A stretch of 64,000 nucleotides of DNA, from NCBI GenBank assembly GCA_034620365.1, contig JAQGEQ010000287.1:1-64000 (forward strand), in the 5' to 3' direction. The notes under the pieces are model-generated. The model was not told the origin of the DNA. It did no database searches and worked only from the letters and a program-made list of their open reading frames with translations. The position numbers and the translations under genes were made by a program. Source of the DNA: Pegea sp. RAD2-039 (Eukaryota > Chordata > Thaliacea > Salpida > Salpidae). Shown here one piece after another: positions 24,753-37,600 of this stretch. The first letter of the stretch is position 1. The number at the start of each line of letters is the position of its first letter.

Positions 24753-26764
24753 TTCAATTACCTATAATAACTGAAAAAGTATATAAATAAGAAATTGTAC
24801 TTTCAATATAATGATTATATCTAACGGAATTTATTTGACAAGTCTTTAAAAAAATTTTTAAAACAATTGACTTAAATAAATAGAATACAAAATTATACAA
24901 CCAGCCATGCTGATTTAAGATTTAACTTTAGTAAATAAACATAATTTTAAACTATGTAAAAATCAAAAATACTAAAATATAAATAGCTGATAAATAAATC
25001 AATAAAATTGAATATATATAAAAATATATATATAAAAGAAAAAAGTTTATGATGATTGAATATGAAAAATGTCACTTTAAAATGAAATAACAACTAAAGA
25101 CAAACATATGAAACAACATCATATTTCAAATTGTATATAAAATATTTTGCTATTTAAAAATTAAATAACTTTCAATTAATTAAATAACAATTTGAAAACC
25201 TAGTTAATAAAATGATTAACTTAAATCATGATAAAGCAATTTATTTAATTTATTAAAGCATAAAAAATAATATTTTATTAAACAACATTTTATTACACAA
25301 CTGAAAAAACTTAACATGCATCTAAGCCATCGAAAAATTAGAATTAAAGTCTTAAAAATTATAACTTCATAAAAAAATTATATCATTAAAAATATTAAAT
25401 TTAAGCTATTGCAGAAAATTCGATGTCATTAAATTCAAATAATCTTATCACAACTGACACTACAAAATTTACATTTAACTTAAAAACTATCTACTATTAA
25501 TTAAGCAAATTTTATCGGGTTTGATTAAAGAAAAAAATACAGCAAGGATAGAGAAAACTAAATTCTGTAGTCAGTGAAACTTTGGTCAAAAATAAGTTGG
25601 CACAATAGTGTAAATCTGGGTTTTATTCAAATTGTTTTTTGATTTTATTTGACACCTGTTACAGTGTTTACAAACGTATATTTAGTAAAATAAAACTATT
25701 GTTATAAGTATTAAATGTATATTATAAAAGTCTTTAAACCTTTAAATAGAAAATATTTTACTTATTCAAAAAAATTTAATACTCAAAATCTCCTTTTACT
25801 GGCAAGGCATTCAACGTAAAGTTTGGTTTATTTTTAAGAGTAAATAACAGGCTACTTTAAGTGTCTCAACATGTTAAAAAAGGACTTGTGATTATATGAA
25901 ACTATTTTCATCATTATATATAATTAATCATTATACCGTTAGTATATAGTATCTTCTTGAATGAGGAACTAAAAAAGATGTACAAATGTATTTTGATAGT
26001 TGAAAATTATAACACAATTGCTTAATCATAATTATATGGATTTTTGATGACTTTTAGTAACAACTTTTTTTAACAGCTTTGAATCTGTGTTAAGCATACT
26101 TTGTGCTTGCTTATCGCTTAAAACTAAAATAGAATATTGTCTTTTGAAACAATATCAGTATAAATGAGTTCAAATAAAGACTACAAGCAGTTAAATCATG
26201 TTTTTTGATAAGGTACTTAAGGTTTTTTGCAATAACTTAATTCGGTTAAAAAATATTTTTAGAGTTATTTGGATATAAATAGTTTACAAAACGCAAACGT
26301 TAAAATTTTAAAAACTGAAATTATCTTAGAAGTCGAACAAGAAACTACTAAATTTTACCCTCACTGACTTATCAGAAATATTTAAAACCTAGTTATAAAA
26401 TTAATAGACAGTTATTAAATATTTATTATTATAAATTTGTACGTTACGCTTCACCAAACAAATTTGAACAAGGTTGAAATTTATAAATACTAAAATAATT
26501 AATTGTAAATAAAATATAATAGCAAAGAAATTTGTAGGAAAAGTTATACAAAAATTAAACAAAAAATTAACTATTAAGAGATTAACATTTAGCGATTGAA
26601 CACAAATTATCTTCAATCTCTTATTACTTTAAACATTTGCGATTTAAAAAACTTGGAATATTAGTAAAAGTTTTCTCAACAAAAATAATAAAACAGAAAT
26701 AGTTGATCCAAGTCGGAAAATTCGGAATGTCCTTCAAAATGATCCTTTAAAATTAACAATTCGT
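24753..26764. other. Intergenic, very AT-rich, no gene seen
   Basis: About 2 kb between the start of WDR74 and the end of the FKBP2-type gene. It presumably holds the WDR74 promoter. A minus-strand open stretch at 26401-26616 has no recognisable content. No repeats or RNA genes were recognised. Confidence 0.5.
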
Positions 26765-27961
26765 TTAAAGTTCATTTCCTTTTCTATGGATCTTCAGCAG
26801 TTCAACTTCAAAGATCAACTTAGAGTTAGCTGGGATCTTCGGAGGAGCCCCTCTTTCACCATATCCTAAATTTGTGAAATATTGAAACTGAAGACTTGTT
26901 TGCAATCATATAATTAGAATCAGAAATAAATTAATGAAATATATGTTTACCCAAAAAGTAAATATTTAAAAATTGTTTAGTAATTATCTTTTAATTATTA
27001 ATAAACAGATAAAAGTTTGAAGCAAATTTGTACCGAGATGAGGAGGAATGACAAGGCGACGTTTTTCTCCAGGACACATACTAAAAAAAAATAAAAACTT
27101 TAAATTGTTGTTCAACTGATATAAAGTATGGTAAGGAGGTAAGATCTGGCGAATATAAGGGTACACATTCATGAAATTTATTGGCTTGAAATAAGCTAAA
27201 GAAACTATTCTACAGCATCTGAAGACATAACGATGTCTGAAGAAGAAGATTTGTGAAGTCAACTCTTTGTAGGTCAATAAAAGAATGTTGACAAAATTAT
27301 TAAGGAAGAAGACAAGCAGACCAACGCCCTGGGAAAATCATCACCAATTATGGTTTTTTGTTGGGAACACTAATATTTAGAGGCACCTATCAACTCCATG
27401 AATGATTAGAGAGAGCTAAATGTTAAGTATCATTTATTAAAATGTTTTAAATACACTCATTTGATATTTAAATATAATCAGTAAATAAAAAGTAGAACTA
27501 GCCATTAAAAATCTAATATAAAATTAATAAGAACAAATAAATGGATTACTTGATAAGGCCCTGGTCCCATCCTTTGATAACTTGACCAATTCCAAGAGTA
27601 AATTTGAAGGGCTCATTTCTGTCTCTGCTTGAATCAAATTTGCTGCCATCTTCTAAAGTTCCCTGAAAATAAATTATGTTTATCATCAAATAATTTTTCA
27701 TTCTTTATAATCTGATGTTTAATATAATAAACTTATTTATGATACTAAAACAATTCAATTATTTTTCATTCTTAAACAGTATATAAGTAACTAAGTTAAT
27801 TAACTCGAAGAATTAATTACAGTATAATGCATTTCCAAAGTATCTCCTTTTTGAGCATTTTGTTTACAATTTTCAACTCTTTTTTTGATTCCAATTCTGA
27901 GTTTTTCTTCAGCAAGAGCAAAAGAAACAAAGATAAAAGCAAAAAGAATAAAAAACTTCAT
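26765..27961 (-). CDS. FKBP2: ER FK506-binding peptidyl-prolyl isomerase (FKBP2 type)
   Basis: Four exons in transcript order: 27961-27821, 27662-27550, 27080-27034, 26865-26765; 133 aa. It is a cis-trans prolyl isomerase expected in the ER lumen, where it helps proteins fold. The first 17 residues form a clear signal peptide ([17 protein letters not shown]). The FKBP fold follows: [56 protein letters not shown] and [20 protein letters not shown]. The active-site Tyr, Asp, Phe, Val-Ile, Trp and Tyr positions of the FKBP pocket are all present. The protein ends in GNEL, close to the ER-retrieval type ending of FKBP2 proteins. All junctions are GT-AG and in phase. An acceptor-like TTCATTTAG ends 16 nt before the ATG. 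Confidence 0.96.
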
Positions 27962-30550
27962 ACTTATTTCCTATTTTCTAAATGAATAAACAAACCAACT
28001 ATCAATTTATATAAAATCAATACAAATCTTGATAAATATATTTAATTGTAATAAAGTAAAAGAAATGCACAAAAATAATTCTAATAATCATAAAATAAGT
28101 TAACACAAAATCTGATGCATAAAAAAATTGAGAAAAATAAAAATATAAAACTTTCATTAAATTTACTAAAATAAAAATTCATGTTATTTCTATTTTTTAC
28201 AATTATAATTTTTTATAAACATTAGAAAATATAAAATTTCAAATAGTGATAGAAAACATAAACAATTATAAAACTTTTATATCTAAAATATTATTTAAAG
28301 ATTTCTTACAATGATTTCAAATTAATGAGATTACCGCCTACTTTTAACTTTATTTTACTAAAAAAGGGAAATAGTAGAACAAGCCTTTAATACATTTTAT
28401 TAAATACGGAGGCAAGAAAGCTTTGTCATAATTGATTTTATAATGATTGTACACGCGGCCTACCACCTATTGGTTGAAATTTTTAAACTTACTTTTTTGG
28501 TTAATTCAAAATTATTTTTTATGTATACTTTCAAGTAAAAAATCAGCTTAAAAAACGAACTTAAATGATAGTTTAATTAGAAAATATGTTTGTGGATATG
28601 AGATTTAAAAATATATATATAAAATATTGTATTCATTAACTAAAGAAAACATTTGTAAAGACTCTATGAATGACTTTTTTTCTAGAAATTAAAACATCCT
28701 GAAACTAAATTAGTTAAAATTAAAAACACAAAATGTAGTATTTGAAAAATAGTTATTTGAAAATACTAAATATAGGATACAAACTAAATATTAAACAAAT
28801 TTGAGATAATATATACTTTAATAGTTGTTTAAAAAGGGGGTTAAAAATTAAAGGTTATTATTTTGTATATAAATAACTATTGAAAAATTGATTGGTTTAA
28901 CATTCCAGAAGAAGAAAATTTTTTTTAATTATTATAAAATGTTATTGTGTAAGAATAATCTCTGTAGTTCAGATTGTTTTTAAAAAAAGTTTAAGAAAAT
29001 TTAACTAAGTTCATTCGATAACGCTATGAAAGTGTATGAAGTCCCTCTTTTCCCTACTTATATGTTGGTGTAGTAATTCATACGTCTGTAGATCGATAGT
29101 TAGTCCTTTTATTCTAGCTTGATAATAATACTAATGATTATCTTTAGTTCGTGATGTAACGAAAGTCTAACAATAAATTGTTTTATTAAAAAAATCTCGT
29201 TTAATCAAATTTTTTCAAGCTTTTGTTTTTATAAATATTATCTATTAATATTTAAATATTTAAACATGATCAAAAGCACTTATGGATTCACGTCAATATA
29301 CTGATACATAAAACTCACTAGTTATGAACTTAATGTAAAGTAAAATAATTATAGTTCATAGATATCTTTATTTTTCCAAGTAATCTTTTTATACTGGCTT
29401 AATAAATTAAACAACTTAATTTTTATATAATTGTTTAATATTTTATCTATAAACATGATATTTTAAAGTATTTTGCTGTTTTCTTGTTGAATGTTTTTGA
29501 TTAATAATAATAACAAAGTTTTAGACTCTCATGTTTGCATTATCAAGCTCGTACAGTTTTCGTTTGTTAAAAGTTGAAAATTTGATTGAGAAATATTATT
29601 TCTACTACAAGCTCAAATCAACCATAAAGAATTTATACTGCAATGAACTTTGGACTTTATGCTTTTTTATAACTTTCTACTTAAATTATCAAAGCGTATG
29701 TTAATGTTATTCTTTGGAAGTCCTTAAGAAAGCTAGATTTTTACTAAATTTAATTAAAAAGCTGCTCTGTGAAATGCAATTTTGTAGAAAATATATTTTT
29801 ATTAACTTTGTAAAAAACAATACAAATCTAAAAGCTGTTTAGACATGAACAATGCCTTATCAGTTTTGAAAAAGCAATAGCATTTAGCAGCTTTTGAAAA
29901 TCACATGAAACTATTATTGCTTTTTTAAGCTCTACTTAAGACATTTTGTTAGACAGCTTTTCAATTAGCACACTGCAAAGTCACAGTGAGCTTGTAAATT
30001 AGTCTTTGGAGTTTGTGTAAACAAAATCTGTTTATTTTAGATTTAAGAGTTTTTTTTTGAATAGATTTTTTTCTTTGAATTTTTTACGAAATTATTTTCT
30101 TCGTAAGGCTTAAAATTTAACTAAAATAATTTTATAAACACTTACCTTGCTATTTTTTTTCTAAAGACTAATCCTTAGTTCATTTCTAAGTTGTCGGTCG
30201 TTCAAGTTCATGTTTAATCGCTCTATGATAATCTTTTATCAGAAATAAATTCGAATAAATGAAAAACGACAAAAAGTTTTTCAAGGTTCGTCAATCCGCA
30301 ATGATCTCAGAATTGTAAACAGGCTAAAATAATATTATTTATATATAATACTTTATAACTGCATAAATAAATTGAATATACATAGATTTAGTTTTTTTTA
30401 CTTTAGTGTAAAAATACAAAAACAAGTTTTTTACTATTTAAATATCAAATGTTTTAAGTTGAAAAATAATTTTAATTTACGTAATAAATTACCGTTTAAA
30501 GATTTAATCATAGAATCTATTTTCAGATTGAAAAATTTAAATTGAGAAAA
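27962..30550. other. Intergenic between divergent FKBP2 and lipase genes
   Basis: About 2.6 kb of AT-rich DNA between two genes transcribed away from each other, so both promoters should lie here. No TATA or other element can be assigned with confidence in this composition. An acceptor-like ATCTATTTTCAG ends at 30526, 24 nt before the lipase ATG. A slightly less AT-rich patch lies around 29000-29140. Nothing else was recognised. Confidence 0.5.
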
Positions 30551-31822
30551 ATGAAGCCTGAAAGATTATTTATCTTAATGATTTTATTTCCAAGTCTCGA
30601 CTCTTTTATCAGTCCCTCTTTTATCAAAATGCCTTACATACCCGAGCAAGTTCTCACAAACTTTATAGGGATTTTAAAAATCTACAAACATCCTGGTTTT
30701 AATCCTGAAGACTTCCGTAAACTAAAGAATGAATGCAAGAGCTGTGAAGAAGAGATGTTCATGAATGCAACAGAACTGATCAGATCAAAAGGAATTCCTT
30801 GTGAAGAGCATTTTGTGACTACTGAAGACGGATACATATTAGGACTTCAACGACTTGTCCGGAACACTTCAAATAAGCTTCCTGTACTTCTTGTTCATGG
30901 ATTATTAACTTCATCAGACGGATTTGTCATTAATCTAAGAAATCAAAGTCTTGCCTACATCCTCTATGATCTTGGCTTCGATGTTTGGCTCGGAAACGTG
31001 AGAGGTAACAAGTACTCAAGGTCTCATGAAACGTTAGATCCAGACACTAAAGACTTCTGGAGGTGGAGTTTTGATGAGATGGGACGTTATGACGTCATAG
31101 CGATGATCGATCATATACTGAACACCACGGGTCATTCAAAGATCAATTATATTGGGCACTCTCAAGGGACAGTCGTATTTGCATCAGCTGTTATTCAAAA
31201 CGGGCGGAGAGTTGGTGATAAAGTGAACAACTTTTTTGCTCTAGCACCAGCTGGTTTGGTAAATGGAGGAAATAGCGAATTCCGTTTATATTCGTTGTTC
31301 ACTGACTTGTTACCTGATAATGGAGAGTTTATGCATATAGCTCGTGGTAAAGAAATACTTATCGGCAAATACTGCATGAGGCACCCTTTGTTTTGTAAAA
31401 CTGTTCTTTATTCTACGGGAATCACACCTCATGGACAATTCAACAAGACACGGCTAGCAATATATGGTTCACATGACCCTACTTCTACATCTATTCAAAA
31501 CCTTAAACATTGGAATCAAATGAGCTGGCAACGTGAACCGGGTGTCTTTTTCTATGATTATGAAAATCCTGAAATTAATTTTCAGCATTACAACCAAGTT
31601 TCAGCTCCTGCCTACGATTTTTCCAGATTTAATGTCTCAACTTACATGTATTGTGGCAGAGATGATGCAGTTGTTTTCTTTCAAGATTGTCGAAAGTTCT
31701 CGAAACTGATTCCAAGTTTAAAGAGATTTTTTCCAGTCAATAATTTTACTCATGCCGATTTTATTTATGGAATTAATTCAAAAAAATTGTATAAATCAAT
31801 TGCGCGAAAAATGCGAAACTAA
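30551..31822 (+). CDS. Acid lipase (lysosomal/gastric lipase family)
   Basis: A single exon of 423 aa. This secreted or lysosomal alpha/beta-hydrolase family cleaves triglycerides and sterol esters at acid pH. A short N-terminal hydrophobic stretch (about residues 5-20) fits a signal peptide. The family block EEHFVTTEDGYILGLQRL comes first. The oxyanion region VLLVHGLLTSSDGFV (113-127), the conserved VWLGNVRGNKYSRSH and the nucleophile motif YIGHSQGT with Ser204 follow. The Asp is likely residue 371 or 372 in YCGRDDAVV, and the His is 401 in FTHADFIYG. Several N-x-S/T sites suggest glycosylation. The ATG at 30551 is chosen because it is the first one in frame and gives a short signal peptide. 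Lack of introns is unusual beside its neighbours. Whether it is lysosomal or digestive cannot be told. Confidence 0.95.
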   Translation: MKPERLFILMILFPSLDSFISPSFIKMPYIPEQVLTNFIGILKIYKHPGFNPEDFRKLKNECKSCEEEMFMNATELIRSKGIPCEEHFVTTEDGYILGLQRLVRNTSNKLPVLLVHGLLTSSDGFVINLRNQSLAYILYDLGFDVWLGNVRGNKYSRSHETLDPDTKDFWRWSFDEMGRYDVIAMIDHILNTTGHSKINYIGHSQGTVVFASAVIQNGRRVGDKVNNFFALAPAGLVNGGNSEFRLYSLFTDLLPDNGEFMHIARGKEILIGKYCMRHPLFCKTVLYSTGITPHGQFNKTRLAIYGSHDPTSTSIQNLKHWNQMSWQREPGVFFYDYENPEINFQHYNQVSAPAYDFSRFNVSTYMYCGRDDAVVFFQDCRKFSKLIPSLKRFFPVNNFTHADFIYGINSKKLYKSIARKMRN

Positions 31823-34638
31823 ATCTTCCTAACTTCCTAGCAATCAAAATAAGAATCTTTTAAATAATTTTCCTTTAAAATTATTTAAGCCTGTTTTATC
31901 GTCATCTAAAACCTTTCATTTACAATTAATTATCAATCTACCAGAAGCTGTAAATAAACAAAGTTATCTAAATTCCAATTTTCTTTCATGAAACTTTGCA
32001 TCATGATATTTTAGACCACAAGATAATTAGCATAGTTTAGATTTACAAGCATTTTAGTGCAAAAAATCACATTCTTTTGTTTATTTGTATTCTTGTACAA
32101 TTGAAATATGTTACATTATTTGAATGTTATATACAGTTTGCTGCTGGAACCTTGAAAATATTAGCTAATTCTTACTTTCGCATAATTGTGCATTAAGCTT
32201 TTAACAATAATTTCTTGCCAACATTATTCATGATTAATGAGTTCTTTTAACGTTAAAAAAATTGTTATGTTGACTAAAAGTTTGAAAGAAATAAAGTTGA
32301 TATATAATTTAAAAGCCGTCATACTTTTTTTTGTTTGTTTAGCAAATTTCCTTTTTTACGCAAAATTTTTTTTACTTTAAATTATAATTTCACAAAGACT
32401 TTAATTTCTATAAAATATAGAATAATTATTATTTAATAGTGTTGATTAACTAACAATTTAATTTGACAAATAAGACTTTTTTTGTCTTTTATTTATAAAA
32501 CACATGCTTAAAGCAAATAAAGTTTCTTAGTAAGAACTATTATGATATACATATTATAAAATTCTACTAGTTTGTATGATAAATTTTAGAATTAAATTAA
32601 AAAATAAAATTAAGCTAATAGTATTTCATTCACTAAATTTTTTAAACCAAGAAATTAAGTAAATAAAGATTTTTTTGAATTAACTAAATTTTTGAAATTT
32701 TGAACTAAATCCCGAAAAGGAAGCTCTTTAGAGATATTGATCCCGTGACCGATAGTTTCACTACAGTATTTTGGTAACCAGAAGATTATTTGATCGCATT
32801 CTATAAGGAATTAGTTCCGCTTTTCATCTATTGTTTGAAAAATCAATAGAAAAAAACGAATAGTTTACTTATTTTTCACCTAAATATTTTAATCAGATTT
32901 TAGAAAGTTTTAATATAAATGTTTTACAAATAGTTTGCAATATTTACAATTTTATCCCGATATTTTTGCTTCAAATATCCTAAAAAAGTCCCAGCAAACA
33001 AATGTTCGAAACACCATTCAAAAAAAGATCATTATGAATAAAACTGAATACTGTTCTTGTTTTAACCTTCTTAATTATGTGTTTTGTAGAGGTTGCGTTT
33101 TTTTTTGTAATTAAAGCTTATATGCATATCTTAGTTGTAAAAAAGTAAAACTAATCATGAACTTGAGTTAATTAAGCAATAAATAGAATGATAATTTCAT
33201 TACAATTATTACTAAAGGTTTCATAAGTATGCTGCAAGCTAAATCTTACTGTAAATATTTTATTGTGCAAATAAGTTTCTTGTAATAGATAAATGGTCAA
33301 TGATTTTAAGAAAATATTTTACCTGAAAAAATAATAAAACTAAGTTGCGAGTATAGTAAAGAATTTTAATTAAATCATAACTTTCAATGGGTGAAGTAAG
33401 TTGCTTAAATCAACCTCTTCAGGTAATTTAAAGTTCTGAGAGGTTTGTTCTAGGTGTAAGCTAAATTCTATTTTATAAATTTTTAATAATATTTTATAAT
33501 TAAAATTTATAAAAAGTTCTTGATAAATCAACGTATATAAGTATGTAAAATAGTATAAGTTGTTTGAATGAAAATGAAATAAAAGAAAATTCAATTTTAC
33601 TTTCACTAAAGAAACTTAGTTGACCGTTATAAAATTACGAAAAGTTTCTGCAAATTCTTGATAACAATTTGATAAAACCAAATCAAAGACTGCAGTTTCT
33701 TTATTATTACCTATTTTGTTAAAATAAAATTTTCCGTTCTATGATATGATAAGAAGAATTTGTTTAGATTCTACTTTTAGTTTCACCAAAGTCTTTTAAC
33801 CTTATTTAAAACTTTTCTCACAAGTAAACAAAGCTTGAAAATTGTTACAAGTGAGAATAACATATTTTTTACTAGGTATCTTTTAAGGACTTCTGTGGTT
33901 ATAAGTTTTACACACAATATTTTTCAAGTACAGATAAAAACCATTATAATCTAATTGAAGTTATCGAGTATTCATGATTCTTCACAACAATTTTATAAGC
34001 TATAATAAATTGTGAAAAATAATATGGCAACACTACAAAACGGCGTATTTACCATAACTACATTTAAAGCAAGATTCTAAAATTGTAAACATTTGATTAT
34101 AATCAATTATTACAATAATCTCTTATATTATTTTTTGTGATATGTTGCAGAAATAGGTAAAATAAATGTGTTAGTAATTATTTAGAACTACTATTAATTA
34201 ATTATTTATTTATTATTAACTAATTATTTAGTGTTATTAGTTATTTAGATATTTAAATTTAAAGTAATTAACAACTATTTATTATTTTAAACAAACTTTT
34301 TTATAATGATTAATCATATTAGATATATTTTACTCAAATATGCTTATTTGAATTGATTTTAGATTATTATATAAAAGCTTGTTAATTAAATTTGTATGTT
34401 GTTAAAGTTTATATGAAAAATCTTTATCCTTATAGACTTTTAGAACATATATCTAATTATATCATACATCTTGTTTTTCCTTAAATCCTAAAATTTAATA
34501 AATTGTTATTTAATAATAATATTTTTATCATTAAAGTCATTTCAGTTTTTCTACTTTTTCTGTAGATGCTATTTGGATAATATTATTTCTTTAATTAAAT
34601 TTTTCTGAAGTAGATTTTATTACTTCAGTACAAATAAG
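31823..34638. other. Intergenic, AT-rich, no gene seen
   Basis: About 2.8 kb between the lipase and TBC1D32, both on the plus strand. Several AATAAA signals occur, but which one ends the lipase mRNA cannot be told. The minus-strand open stretch 33370-33606 looks like chance. A runs-rich segment of TTATTTA-type words lies at 34180-34280. Confidence 0.5.
34619..34628 (+). promoter_or_regulatory. Candidate trans-splice acceptor before TBC1D32
   Basis: ATTACTTCAG ends at 34628, 10 nt before the TBC1D32 start codon. It looks like a 3' splice site, but no upstream exon can be identified. It is one of a series of such sites seen before most genes in the window. It could equally be the end of a 5'-UTR intron. 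Confidence 0.35.
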
Positions 34639-37600
34639 ATGAATGTGGAATACGTTAGCGCTTTACATCAATTATTTAAGTTTTTGAAGCCAAGTTTTAA
34701 TGATTTGGTCACCTCAGATATTGAAGATGTATTTTTAAGTCTGGAAGAGACTGATGAGAACTTTCACAGGTAAGTTTCACTTCTTTCATCGAGAAAATAT
34801 TTTAAATCAAATTTTATGCTTTTATTAAAAAGATTGTTTTTTATAGATATGATTTAGTGAAAAATTTGCGGAAATCTCTAGAGATTTCAATGGGACAGAT
34901 TATAGATTATGCTGTTGAAAAAAGAAGTGGAACCAGAAGTGAAGAAGTGTCAATGTCAGGACACGAATCATTTGTGAATATGATCACCCAAGAAGCATCT
35001 AACTCACAAATGTAATATTCAGCAAGTCATAGATCTTGATGTAAGCTCTCTCATTTTGATAGATTCATTGATCTGATAAAAGATATTTGTGAAAAATCAA
35101 CTTCAGCTGGAAAGGTTTTGTTAAAACATTTAAATGATGAATTTGATGATGAATGTGAAGATGATGCAAGTGAAAAAAATAAGCAGATGAGATCTATACT
35201 TAGTGAAGTTGCTTCAACTACAATTTCAACACTTAATCAGGGAATATTTTTTATTAGTCAAGTGAGTTTAGATTCTATATACTTCTAAATAGTTGGAATT
35301 TATTTGAAATCTTCATCAGATTGAACCTTGATGACCTTTATCAACTAAATTTTAATTTTAATTAAAATTTTGGCATCTAGAGACTAATAACTTTTAGTAC
35401 AACTGTAGAAGTCAGAACTTCATGAAACTCTCAGAGATTTTTATAAAATATAAATCTACAGCCTAATGATGTAAAAGTCTTACAACTTCCAGCAAAGTCA
35501 TCCTTACTCTTGGCACCCTTACGTTCAGGGGCACTTTGTTGTCCAATCGAGTCAAAATAGGATGTCATCGATGACGTCATTGTGACTCCATCACGTCATC
35601 TTTAGTGGTAATCCATAACCAGAAATCTGGGTAGGGTTACAAAAGACCCCTTGAGCTAAAAGTTCTCCTGCAAAAGACTTATTTTTTGCCGTTTGCCTTT
35701 TTTGAGAAAAAATTCATATTTTTAGTTTTGAAACACTAAAAAACTTCAAGTTTTCAATTTCAGGGCGAATTTCATTCAATTGCGCGGGAAATAGATATGA
35801 CACAGGATGCGAAAACCCGATACAACGCCCTACAACGTCTTTGTCGTGTCCCACCCTCAGATGTGATGGCCAGCGAGAACTGGTCGGATTTGTGTGTGTC
35901 TTTAATGGATGCTTTAGCTGATAATGATCCTCTTATTGCCAACAAAGCTCTCAGTTTTCATGCTAAAATGTTTGCAGGTTTTTAAAAGTTGGATATTTTA
36001 AACATTTCAAAAAATCATTTCTTCTTCAGTTGCTTCTCATCAAATCTTACGTGAAACTCATTCCTGTTTAATTGGTCATCTTACTAAATGCATTCAAACC
36101 TCATCTTTCAAGTCAATAGATAATGGAGTTGATCTACAAGTATCAGGAAGTAAACAGCTGATCAAGAAGTAGGTTTGTGGAAAAGCCACCAACAACAGCA
36201 AGCTACCTTCTGCTTGTAGATATCGATTATTGAAAGAGTTTTATTACGAGGTTCCTTCTATCTGGGTTCGATTCCCCGAGAATTTTATTGAACGAGTCTC
36301 TGATGGCTGCTTCAACTTGCTAGCAACTCAAAAGAACACCGGTTGGTACTTCGAATCGACTCACTTTTGATTTATCATCACATTAAAGAGAATTTTAGTT
36401 TGTTTGAATTAATAATGATTTGAAGAAATTAATTTCGTCTGAAAAAAGATTTTTATTCACAACTCTCTTCACTTTTTCATTGATTTTTATTTCTTAGCGC
36501 TCTCAGCTTTCAATATTTTTTCTTTGCTTGATCCCAAAGCCTCTTGGTTTCGTCGATGGCTTCATGGAAACTATAATCGCTCAATAATTATCAAAACTAT
36601 TCGAGAAAAATACCAGTAAGTGGAATTGAGCAAAGAGATGAAAGTAGAGATTTTACTTTTCATTTTTCAGCTGCTTCTTTCAAGATTTAGTGAATGGCAG
36701 TTTGGATTTTTGCAAACAAATCTGTTTGAAGCAATCAAAAAGCAGAGAAAAATCCTTCAAAAGGTTGGTGAAGTTGATGAAAGTGAGAATGATGCAAATA
36801 TCATCTTCTTCAGACTTTTCTACTCCAGTAAACATATTTTCTTCCTCAACTTCATCCAATCCTCATCAATTCTTTCCCAACTTCTCAACTACTCTCATGG
36901 AAGAAACTTAATCGCTTCAATCCCAAATATTTCGATCCAAGAAGTCCTTATCAATTGGATAAAAGTCTTAGAAACCGCAAAATTCCGACCAAGAACTAAA
37001 CAGAAGTCATTTGAGCTTGCAGCTGTAATCGGCAAGGTCAGATAATCTTCCAACTCTTCAATTTCAACAAATCTTTTCTGATCTTCTAAAGATCAAATCT
37101 TCTTATTTCCGTCAAAGTCTTTTTTGAATAACAAATTTTATGAAAATACTTTTGAATTGATTGAAAGATCTTCTTCTAAAGATTAAATCTTTTGATCTTC
37201 AGGAGCTCACATATTTGTGTCTTTCCGAAGCCTTCGTAATGAGTTGTATCGATGATGACGTCATCACTCATCTTCTGATTCCTGTTCAAAAATGGATGAG
37301 TGAGTTATGACGTGATACTCTGATGACGTCATACTTCACATTCCACGTAGATAAGCAAGTTGATGACGTCATCAACGAGAACGCGATGTTGTACATCGCA
37401 GAAGTCATTTCATCTATTTCATCAACTACAATTGGACGAAAACGGCTTCTAACTCAAAAAATCCCCACAACCAAATCTGCCAGCTTATCTGCTGCTGATG
37501 TTTTAGCTCAATTCTCATCACTATTACTTCGCGAAGAGTTAATCGTGAAAAGTGGTGACGTCACTGCCGCTTTTGTGTTCATCTGTCGTCAAATCTACAG

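Noticed and set aside
36690-36911. Plus-strand open frame of 73 codons in the TBC1D32 region
   Set aside because: It runs through the 50-bp intron 36764-36813; splicing gives the BROMI-like protein in the other frame.
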